A DNA stretch of 11,862 bases from Verrucomicrobiota bacterium (GTDB lineage Bacteria; Verrucomicrobiota; Verrucomicrobiia; Opitutales; Opitutaceae). Shown in pieces: positions 5,749 to 11,862 of this stretch. The stretch's first letter is position 1. Every line of letters starts with the position of its first letter. The stretch is from assembly GCA_023457035.1 (NCBI GenBank), contig JAEWNN010000094.1, forward strand, positions 1 through 11,862, in the 5' to 3' direction. The notes under the pieces were generated by a model that worked only from the letters and a program-made list of their open reading frames with translations, was not told where the DNA came from and searched no databases. A program made the position numbers and the translations under genes.

Positions 5749-6603
5749 ATGTTCGATCTCTCCTCCGTCGCCGGCACCTTCCAGCTCTGCCAATGGCTGC
5801 TGGCCCTCCTTGGCCTCGGCCTAGTGGCGGCGTGGTACTTCGCACCGCAACTCCAGCCGCTGCGCCGGAGCCCGCCCCTGCTGCCCGCCTGGGATGCCTC
5901 GCTCGCCGACACTCTGCTCGTCTCCTGGGTCGCCGTGTGCGCGTTCGGTGTGGGCTCGCTGCTGGCCGGCAGCCTGTTCCGCCAGTTCTCGCTCACCACC
6001 GGCAACGGCTGGACCTCAGTCCTCTCCGCCTTCGGTTTCCAGGGCGCCGTCACGATCGCCGTCACGCTCTTCAGTCTCTACCGGCGCCTGGCCGGTCGTC
6101 CGCTGCCGTCGGCCGGCCGCCGGCCCCCGGCGCCGCTGACCGACCGACTCCTGCTCGGCGCCGCGGTGTTCTCCGTCGCGCTGCCGTTCGTGGCCGGCAC
6201 CAGCTACCTGTCCAGCACCGCGATGGAGGCGTTGGGGATTCCGATACACCTCCAGGACCTCGCCGGCTTCTTCAACAACGGCTCCTCGCCCGCGCTGCTG
6301 CTGGCGCTGACGTTCGTGACCGTAGTCCTCGCCCCGCTCGGCGAGGAGATCCTCTTCCGCGCCGGGCTCTTCCGGTTCGCCCGGTGCCTGTTGCCGCGCT
6401 GGGCGGCACTGCTGTTGAGCTCGCTGGCCTTCGCCTCCCTGCACCTCAACCTCGTGCACTTCCTTCCGCTCACCGTGCTGGGGCTGATCCTCGCGCTGGC
6501 CTACGAGAGGTCCGGCAGCCTGCTCGTGCCCGTGGTCGCACACGCGCTGTTCAACCTCACCTCGATCCTCAACCTGCTCGCCGGTGTCGGCGGCTCCCCG
6601 TGA
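5749..6603 (+). CDS. CPBP-family intramembrane glutamic endopeptidase (CAAX protease-like)
   Basis: A 284-residue multi-pass membrane protein of the CPBP (type II CAAX prenyl protease / ABI) family. The three diagnostic motifs are present in order: EEILFR with E199, E200 and R204; FASLH at 228-232 (F-x3-H); and HALFN at 265-269 with H265 and N269. These residues form the intramembrane active site in characterised members such as Rce1. Several hydrophobic helices precede and surround the motifs. Bacterial members process membrane substrates or are linked to bacteriocin immunity; the substrate here is unknown. I chose ATG 5749 (MFDLSSVAG) over an in-frame GTG at 5683, whose extra 22 residues look like translated spacer. 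The TGA stop overlaps the thiL GTG by 4 bp, implying coupled translation. Nothing suggests a bacteriocin locus. Confidence 0.9.
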   Translation: MFDLSSVAGTFQLCQWLLALLGLGLVAAWYFAPQLQPLRRSPPLLPAWDASLADTLLVSWVAVCAFGVGSLLAGSLFRQFSLTTGNGWTSVLSAFGFQGAVTIAVTLFSLYRRLAGRPLPSAGRRPPAPLTDRLLLGAAVFSVALPFVAGTSYLSSTAMEALGIPIHLQDLAGFFNNGSSPALLLALTFVTVVLAPLGEEILFRAGLFRFARCLLPRWAALLLSSLAFASLHLNLVHFLPLTVLGLILALAYERSGSLLVPVVAHALFNLTSILNLLAGVGGSP

Positions 6604-7562
6604 ACCCGTTCACCGACAACCCAGCCTTGGCGGTCGGCTCGCTCGGCGAGCGCCGCCTCATCGCCAAGCTCCGCGACTGGCTCGGGGCCGCCACCGCGCC
6701 CGCGCCCTTCGGCATCGGCGACGATTGCGCCGTGCTCCCGGCCACCGGCGCGCGCCGGCTGCTCGTCACCACCGACCCGGTGATCTACGGCCGCCATTTC
6801 GACGACTCGCTCCCGCCAGCCGCCGCCGCCGCCAAGCTGCTCAAACGTAATCTCAGCGACATCGCCGCGATGGGCGGCGTGCCGCGCTCCGCTGTGGTCT
6901 CGCTCGCGCTGCCGCGCCGTGTTTCCATTGCGTGGATTCGCGGCTTCTACCGGGCGCTCGGCCGCTGCGCCCGTGTCTACGGCGTCACCATCGCCGGCGG
7001 CGACATCGCCGAATCAGCCGACATGCTCGGTGCCTTCCTCACGCTGCTCGGCGAGGCGGCCGGCCCGCACGTGCTCACCCGCCGCGGCGCCCGCGCCGGC
7101 GACTGGATCTATGTCACCGGCGAGCTCGGCGGCAGCATCCTCGGCAAACACCACCGGTTCGTCCCCCGCCTGCCCGAGGGCCGCTGGCTCGCCGGCCGCC
7201 GCGAGGTCCGGTGCCTGATGGACGTGAGCGACGGCCTCGCCAAGGACCTGCTCGAACTGAATCCCGCCGGGCTCCGGCCGGCGCTCTCCGCCGCCGCGCT
7301 GCCGGTCAGTCGCGCGGCCCGCACGCTCGCGCGTCGCGACGGTCGCAGCGCCATCGACCACGCGCTCAGCGACGGCGAGGATTTCGAGCTGCTCTTCGCC
7401 CTCGCGGCCCGGGCCGATCGCGCCGCCTTCGAGACGGCATGGCGGCGCCGTTTTCAGACCCCGCTCACCTGCATCGGGCAATTCGTGCGCGCCGGGGATG
7501 TCCCCGCCTCCGCGATCCCGCTTCAGCAATACCACGGCTATGAACATCTGGCCGGAGCTTGA
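6600..7562 (+). CDS. thiL: Thiamine-monophosphate kinase
   Basis: ThiL phosphorylates thiamine monophosphate with ATP to give thiamine diphosphate, the active cofactor, in the cytosol. The 320-residue length is normal. Motifs in order: GIGDDCAVL at 38-46 (D41, D42), TTDPVIYGRHF at 57-67, NLSDIAAMGG from N84, GGDI at 133-136 (usually GGDT), MDVSDGL at 207-213 (D208, D211) and DGEDFELL from D258. The Asp residues bind Mg-ATP in this PurM-like superfamily. The start is GTG 6600, overlapping the CPBP gene's stop by 4 bp; no ribosome binding site is visible, so expression probably depends on coupling. The 3' end overlaps tsaE by 23 bp. The GGDI and DPVIYG variants depart from the E. coli sequence, but all key acidic residues are kept. 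Confidence 0.94.
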   Translation: MNPFTDNPALAVGSLGERRLIAKLRDWLGAATAPAPFGIGDDCAVLPATGARRLLVTTDPVIYGRHFDDSLPPAAAAAKLLKRNLSDIAAMGGVPRSAVVSLALPRRVSIAWIRGFYRALGRCARVYGVTIAGGDIAESADMLGAFLTLLGEAAGPHVLTRRGARAGDWIYVTGELGGSILGKHHRFVPRLPEGRWLAGRREVRCLMDVSDGLAKDLLELNPAGLRPALSAAALPVSRAARTLARRDGRSAIDHALSDGEDFELLFALAARADRAAFETAWRRRFQTPLTCIGQFVRAGDVPASAIPLQQYHGYEHLAGA

Positions 7563-8004
7563 GCAGGGCGCACTGGCGACCTCCACCGAGGCGATGCACG
7601 CGCTCGCGCAACGCCTCGGGGAGGCGCTCCCGCCCGAGGCCGTGCTCGCGTTGAGCGGCGACCTCGGAGTCGGCAAGACCACGTTCGTGCAAGGACTGGC
7701 CACGGCGTTTGGTATCCGCGAGCGGGTCACCAGTCCCACGTTCACGCTCTACAACGTGCACCACGGCCGCCGCACCCTCGTGCATCTCGACGCCTACCGG
7801 CTCGAGTCGCCCGACCAGGTCGAGGATCTATTGCTGGAGGATTTTCTCGTCGCCCCCTACTGCCTCGCGATCGAGTGGCCCGAGCGCATCGCCGGCTGGC
7901 TGCCACCGGACGCGCTCAACCTGAAGCTCTCGATCGAGGCGCCGGGGCGCCATCGCGTGCAGTTGCTCCGAGGCCAGCCGCCGCTTACCGCACCCGCGGA
8001 ATGA
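7540..8004 (+). CDS. tsaE: tRNA threonylcarbamoyladenosine biosynthesis ATPase TsaE
   Basis: TsaE is the small ATPase that works with TsaB and TsaD to place the t6A modification at position 37 of ANN-decoding tRNAs. The 154-residue product has the P-loop GDLGVGKTT (G40-T48, K46), the switch-like SPTF at 65-68, HLDAYR with D84 and the IEWPER stretch with E112-W113, all typical of the family. The start ATG 7540 lies 23 bp inside thiL and gives the family's usual N-terminus; a GTG 14 codons earlier gives a longer, less typical one. Its stop (8002-8004) lies 20 bp past the stop of the convergent histidine kinase gene, so the two transcripts overlap. tsaB and tsaD are not in the window. Confidence 0.95.
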   Translation: MNIWPELEQGALATSTEAMHALAQRLGEALPPEAVLALSGDLGVGKTTFVQGLATAFGIRERVTSPTFTLYNVHHGRRTLVHLDAYRLESPDQVEDLLLEDFLVAPYCLAIEWPERIAGWLPPDALNLKLSIEAPGRHRVQLLRGQPPLTAPAE

Positions 8005-10264
8005 CCGGCGTGTCGAGGGTCTCGCGGGCCATCCGGGCCAGGGCCGCCATCGTGTACGGTTTCGGCAGGAATCGGATATCCTCCCAGCAGCCTTCGCCGA
8101 ACGCGACCTCCTCCTGGTTGTAGCCGCTGGTGATCATGATCGGCAGCGTCGGGCACTGGCGCCGGCACTCCTGCGCGAGGTCCACCCCGCTCACCCCGCC
8201 CGGCATCGCGACGTCCGTCAGCAAAAGTTGGATCGCATCCTGCCGCTCTGCCCAGAGGCGCAACGCGTCCACTCCGGTCGCGGCCTCAATTACCTTGAAG
8301 CCGCACCACTCGAGCGCGCCCACGGCCAGGCGCCGCACCGGTTCCTCGTCCTCGACCAGCAGGATTGTCTCGGTTCCGCGGACCGTCTCGACCGGCGGCC
8401 GCACCGGTGCCGCCTGGTCCGGGCCGACCACGCCCTGCTTGGGAAGATAGATCCGAAACTCGGTGCCGCGGCCGACCTCGCTGAACACCTCGATCCAGCC
8501 GCCGTGCTGCTCGATGATGCCGAGCGAGACCGACAGGCCGAGCCCTGTGCCATGGGTACCCGCCTTGGTGGTGAAGAACGGTTCGAACATGTGCCGGCGA
8601 ACCTCCTCGGTGATCCCGCAGCCGTTGTCGGCCACGTGCACGAGGATGAAGTCGCCGCCGGCGATCTCCCGACCCTCCATGACCGGCGGGCTCGCGATCT
8701 CGACGGTCCGGCACCCCAGCTCCAGCCTGCCGCCCTTGGGCATCGCATCGCGCGCGTTGACGGCGAGGTTGGTGAACACCTGCGCGAGCGCTCCGGCGTC
8801 GGCAAAGACCGGACACGCCTGCTCCGGGATTGCGACCACCAGTTCGATCTGCGGCCCGAGCAGGCGGCGCAGCATGCGCACGTTCTGCTCGAGCGTTTGC
8901 CGCAGGTCGACCGCGCGGCGGTCGAGCGTCTGGCGGCGGGCGAAGGCGAGGAGCTGGCGCGTGAGTTCGTTGGCGCGCTCGGCCACGGTGCGCAGGTCCT
9001 CGAGCGGACCGGCGAGCGCGAGCGGCGCTTCCGCCCGCGCCGCGATCGTGTCGAGGGCTCCGTGCATCACGGTGAGCAGGTTGTTGAAGTCGTGCGCGAT
9101 CCCGCCGGCGAGCGTGCCCAGCGCTTCGAGCCGCTGGCGCTGGCGCGCCGCGTCCTCCTGGGCGTTGCGGCTGGTGATGTCGCGCACGAAGCACTGGAGC
9201 GTGCGATCGGGCAGGCGCTGCGAGGTCATCTCCGCCACGATCACCGCGCCGTCCTTGCGGCTGAGCTTGCGCTCCATCTGCACCACCTCGCCGCGGTCGA
9301 GCAGATCCCAGCGGATCGGCTTCCGCACCAGTTCGTCGGCCGGGAAAAAATCGGTGAACAGCCGGCCGAGCAGCTCGTCCCGCGCGTAACCGGTGATCTC
9401 CGACGCCCGGGAGTTGACCTCGGTGATCCGGCCGTCGATGTCGGTGTGCGCCACGCCCTCGGCGGCGAGTTCGATCGCCGTGCTGAGCTTGCGCGCGGTG
9501 CCCCGCAACGCCTCGGTCTGGCGCTGCAGCTCCGCCTTGCTCTCGGCCAGTCGCGCCTCCTGCTCCCGCGAGCGCAGCAGCGCGCGCCGCATGTCGCCGG
9601 TGAACAGGACGACCGCACCGGCCGTGAATCCGAGAATCACCAACGTCTCGAACATCCCCGCATAACTCGTGAACTGGCTGAACTGGTTATGTGTCCAACC
9701 CTCGACCTCCGCGACGGTCAGACCGACGACCGAGGCCAGGACCAACGCGGTGATGCCGAAGAAGAAACGCCGGTCGAGCAGCAGTCCGGAGAGGATCAAC
9801 ACCACCGGAAAGCCCAGCAGCGCGATGTGGTGCGAACCCATCTCCTCGATCGCGAGGAAGAACGTGACGAGCGCCCAATTTCCCACGCAGAACAAACGCC
9901 CGGCATCCAGTGCGCGGCCAAACCGGTTGAGCAGCAGCACCAGCAGGAGCAGCCCCTGCATGGCCGCCAACGGCCCGATCGAAAACAGCCGGTGCTGGGC
10001 GAAGTCCTGCGCCTGCAACAACAGCGCCGCGAGAATCTCCAGCGAAGCCAACAGGTCGATCGTGCGGGCGCTGTAGGCCGGATCGAGTGCGAGCCCGCGC
10101 GTTCCCGGAAACCACGCACGCCGCAGCCGCTCAGGCCAACGCCGGCGGTCGGCATCGGGCAAGACGGAGGTTCGCGGCGAGTCGCTGCCAGCAAACGTCC
10201 CCGCAGATCCATGGTCTGCGGGGACCGAGGCGTTCGGCGGTCCGGGGGTGCGATCGAGTGTCAC
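7985..10264 (-). CDS. Membrane PAS hybrid histidine kinase with C-terminal receiver
   Basis: A 759-residue hybrid sensor kinase. After a Pro/Ser/Asp-rich cytoplasmic N-terminus (about 1-65), some six hydrophobic segments lie near 69-86, 96-112, 124-139, 147-163, 168-185 and 204-221, too compact for a large external sensor domain. A coiled coil (226-255) leads to a PAS domain (about 258-375; TEVNSRASEITGY, then a PAC-like end). The HisKA helix has GGIAHDFNNLL with H391. The ATPase has N503 (NLAVNARDAMP), DNGCGI, FEPFFTTK and GTGLGLS. The receiver has phospho-acceptor D684 (LLTDVAMPGG) and K735 (LPKPYT). Start GTG 10264 is supported by GGAGGG four bases upstream. It follows the 514-residue gene after 30 bp, so both may share a transcript. 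No response-regulator gene is adjacent; phosphate from D684 probably passes to a partner elsewhere. The signal is unknown. Confidence 0.93.
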   Translation of the reverse strand: MTLDRTPGPPNASVPADHGSAGTFAGSDSPRTSVLPDADRRRWPERLRRAWFPGTRGLALDPAYSARTIDLLASLEILAALLLQAQDFAQHRLFSIGPLAAMQGLLLLVLLLNRFGRALDAGRLFCVGNWALVTFFLAIEEMGSHHIALLGFPVVLILSGLLLDRRFFFGITALVLASVVGLTVAEVEGWTHNQFSQFTSYAGMFETLVILGFTAGAVVLFTGDMRRALLRSREQEARLAESKAELQRQTEALRGTARKLSTAIELAAEGVAHTDIDGRITEVNSRASEITGYARDELLGRLFTDFFPADELVRKPIRWDLLDRGEVVQMERKLSRKDGAVIVAEMTSQRLPDRTLQCFVRDITSRNAQEDAARQRQRLEALGTLAGGIAHDFNNLLTVMHGALDTIAARAEAPLALAGPLEDLRTVAERANELTRQLLAFARRQTLDRRAVDLRQTLEQNVRMLRRLLGPQIELVVAIPEQACPVFADAGALAQVFTNLAVNARDAMPKGGRLELGCRTVEIASPPVMEGREIAGGDFILVHVADNGCGITEEVRRHMFEPFFTTKAGTHGTGLGLSVSLGIIEQHGGWIEVFSEVGRGTEFRIYLPKQGVVGPDQAAPVRPPVETVRGTETILLVEDEEPVRRLAVGALEWCGFKVIEAATGVDALRLWAERQDAIQLLLTDVAMPGGVSGVDLAQECRRQCPTLPIMITSGYNQEEVAFGEGCWEDIRFLPKPYTMAALARMARETLDTPVIPRVR
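10197..10225 (-). repeat. Perfect 11-bp inverted repeat in the kinase 5' coding region
   Basis: GTCCCCGCAGA (10197-10207) and TCTGCGGGGAC (10215-10225) are exact reverse complements around a 7-base loop. The element spans about codons 14-23 of the hybrid kinase, 39 bases downstream of its GTG. In mRNA it would form a stable stem early in the reading frame. The loop contains an NcoI-like CCATGG palindrome, offset from the stem centre. Confidence 0.7.
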
Positions 10265-10268
10265 GTTT

Positions 10269-10274
10269 CCCTCC
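10269..10274 (-). promoter_or_regulatory. Shine-Dalgarno sequence of the hybrid kinase
   Basis: The minus strand reads GGAGGGAAACGTG, placing a GGAGGG core four bases before the GTG at 10264. It is the only strong ribosome binding site I see in the window and it decides the kinase start, which lacks any nearby ATG. Confidence 0.75.
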
Positions 10275-10294
10275 GTCCGCAGCGGCCGACCCGT

Positions 10295-11839
10295 TTACTG
10301 GGCCGGGGCCGTCGGAGACGGTTCGTCGGGCTGTGCGGCCGACGGTTCGGTTGGCTTCTCCACCGGCGCCGCGGCGGGAGCCTCGGCGACCGGCGTTTCT
10401 GCAGCGGGTTCCGCTGCCGGAGTCGCGGCTTCGGCGGCCGCGCGGGCGGCATCTTCCACCGCATCGGCGGCGGCGTTGGCGGCGTCCTCCGACTTCTGCT
10501 GCTGGGCAGTCATCGGCGGCGCGGCGAAGAGCTTTCCGTCGGAATACTCGGTCACGTATCCCTCGGTGACGAGCCAGCGCAGATCCATCCAGAGGCGCTT
10601 GAGCTTGGCATCCTCCTCCGGCGGGAGCGTGGAAGTCGCCGTGGCGCTGCCCTCCGCGGGCGCGGCCGAGGTCTCGGTCGCGGCGGCCTCGGGCTGGACA
10701 ATGCCGAGATGTTTGGCCGGCAGTTCCTTCACGGAGACGACCGGGTTCTTCTCGATGAAGTCGATGAGCGCGCTGATGCTCTCGGAGAACACCTGGCCCG
10801 GCAGGCGGAACTTGCGCTTCACCGAGCAGACGTAGGATACGCCCTTCGAGCCGCGCTTGAAGATGGTGAAGCCCTCCCGGCGCAGGCGACCGCGCAGGGC
10901 GTTGGCCGTATCCAGTGGGAACCGGCGCTGGCGCTCGAGGTGGCCCTCTGCGGCGGCGCGGATCTCCCCCTCCGGCAGCTGGTCGGCGACCTTGCCGTGG
11001 AAACGGGCGCTCTCGACGCTGCGCACGACCTTGTCGCGGGCATTGGCGAGCAGATACGTGCGCGCCTCCTCGATCGTGTCGAAGGTCGGGGCGGCGGCCG
11101 GATCGGCGGCCTCCTTCCAGACGTAGCGCGTGACCTTCTTCATCTTCTCGGTCCACTGCGCGATCACCTCCGGCTCCTTCACCGTCTCGAGCCGCTCGCG
11201 GAAGCGCTCGAAGGGCATGTGCCCGAGGCGCGCCGCATGGTGCTGCTGGAGGATGTTTTGGTAACGGTGGTAGTTCGGCGGAGCGAGCAGCTCACCGGTG
11301 AGGCCGCAGCGCATCACGAACTGGAAGTTGCCCTTGGGTGCCTCGACCTCGGCCTCGGTCATCGTGAAGAAGTTGCCGAGGTGGTTGCGCAGCACGTACT
11401 GCACGGCCTCGTCCTCATTCTCGAACGGCAGGCCGTCGACCGGGGTGACGAAGAGCGGGGCGCGCTTGCCCTCGGCGTCCGGCTTGCGCTGGACGACGAC
11501 CACGAAGCGGTCGTTCTTGCCGAGCACCACGCGGGCGATCTCGAAGAGCTCGTAGGTGTGGCAGCTGGCGCGGATCGCCTTCACCAACGCGGAGAACGCG
11601 GTGTCCTCGGCGTAGAACGCGACCTCGAAGAACGGGCTCAGGTAGGGGCGGTTGTCCTGCGGTGCGCCGCGCTCGAATCGCGGAGCGCGTTCGCCGCGGT
11701 CGCCACCCGGGACGCCGCCTTGGCGGTCGCGCCGGAAATTACCACCGCCCTGCGGCTCGCCACGGTACGGCCGGGCGGGACGGGCCGCGCCCACACCGGC
11801 GGCGGCCGCCGCATCGCTGGTCTCGCCCATCGGCCGCAT
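10295..11839 (-). CDS. Uncharacterised protein with RGG-like N-terminus and Ala/Pro-rich tail
   Basis: No function assigned. The 514-residue product has three visible parts. Residues 1-65 are disordered and Arg/Gly-rich (RGEPQGGGNFRRDRQGG, then GGDRGERAPRFERG), as in RNA-binding tails. A folded core (about 66-390) begins PYLSPFFEVAFYAED and includes a CHTYELFEIARVVLG stretch, a basic segment at 308-366 (RLRREGFTIFKRGSKG) and a possible winged-helix piece near 405-435 (LKRLWMDLRWLVTEGYVTEY). The last ~75 residues are Ala/Pro/Glu low complexity. No membrane segment or signal peptide is seen. I recall similar unannotated proteins in Verrucomicrobiota. The start is uncertain: ATG 11839 and ATG 11830 both fit, without a Shine-Dalgarno sequence, and the frame stays open to the window edge, so the gene may be longer. 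The hybrid kinase follows 30 bp downstream. Confidence 0.8.
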   Translation of the reverse strand: MRPMGETSDAAAAAGVGAARPARPYRGEPQGGGNFRRDRQGGVPGGDRGERAPRFERGAPQDNRPYLSPFFEVAFYAEDTAFSALVKAIRASCHTYELFEIARVVLGKNDRFVVVVQRKPDAEGKRAPLFVTPVDGLPFENEDEAVQYVLRNHLGNFFTMTEAEVEAPKGNFQFVMRCGLTGELLAPPNYHRYQNILQQHHAARLGHMPFERFRERLETVKEPEVIAQWTEKMKKVTRYVWKEAADPAAAPTFDTIEEARTYLLANARDKVVRSVESARFHGKVADQLPEGEIRAAAEGHLERQRRFPLDTANALRGRLRREGFTIFKRGSKGVSYVCSVKRKFRLPGQVFSESISALIDFIEKNPVVSVKELPAKHLGIVQPEAAATETSAAPAEGSATATSTLPPEEDAKLKRLWMDLRWLVTEGYVTEYSDGKLFAAPPMTAQQQKSEDAANAAADAVEDAARAAAEAATPAAEPAAETPVAEAPAAAPVEKPTEPSAAQPDEPSPTAPAQ

Positions 11840-11862
11840 CGGCCGAGCACTCGGACGGCAGT

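Noticed and set aside
4656..6065. Long minus-strand frame opposite pdxJ and the CPBP gene
   Set aside because: It crosses repeat DNA and two well-supported plus-strand genes and has no domain pattern of its own.
5749..6603. Bacteriocin-immunity role for the CPBP protein
   Set aside because: No bacteriocin precursor, double-glycine leader or export gene is nearby; neighbours are housekeeping genes.

Overview
The window looks like chromosomal DNA of a high-GC member of the Verrucomicrobiota, most likely Opitutaceae or a close relative. This rests on strong G/C preference at third codon positions, a near absence of Shine-Dalgarno sequences before most starts, a large uncharacterised protein of a type I associate with that phylum, and degenerate short tandem repeats between genes. 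It is an inference; no rRNA or taxonomic marker is present.

Layout. Positions 1-43 may hold the last codons of an upstream gene. 56-928 (+) is folD, followed by a perfect 23-bp palindrome that could end its transcript. 1074-2192 (+) encodes a soluble receiver-histidine kinase protein whose phospho-acceptor box reads HN instead of HD/HE. 2193-2488 is non-coding and holds a tetraloop hairpin, one copy of a repeat word and a 13-unit heptamer array that runs into the 3' end of the next gene. 2489-3253 (-) is a VC0807-type membrane protein. 3340-3993 (-) and 3996-4400 (-) are two unrecognised genes in visibly lower-GC DNA. 4401-4871 is non-coding with a decamer repeat and an 11-unit pyrimidine heptamer array. 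4872-5639 (+) is pdxJ, followed by a CPBP intramembrane protease (5749-6603), thiL (6600-7562) and tsaE (7540-8004), the last three overlapping. On the opposite strand, 10295 to at least 11839 is an uncharacterised protein with an RGG-like N-terminus, followed after 30 bp by a membrane-bound PAS hybrid histidine kinase (10264-7985) whose 3' end overlaps tsaE by 20 bp.

How the genes work together. folD, pdxJ, thiL and tsaE are housekeeping functions: one-carbon folate, pyridoxal phosphate, thiamine diphosphate and the t6A tRNA modification. The CPBP-thiL-tsaE overlaps imply co-translation. The two kinases are orphan-type signalling proteins with fused receivers; nothing in the sequence proves that they talk to each other. 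I found no CRISPR array, transposase, phage gene, toxin-antitoxin pair or recognisable defence system. The most unusual material is the repeat-bearing intergenic DNA, the low-GC gene pair, the altered H-box and the 514-residue protein.
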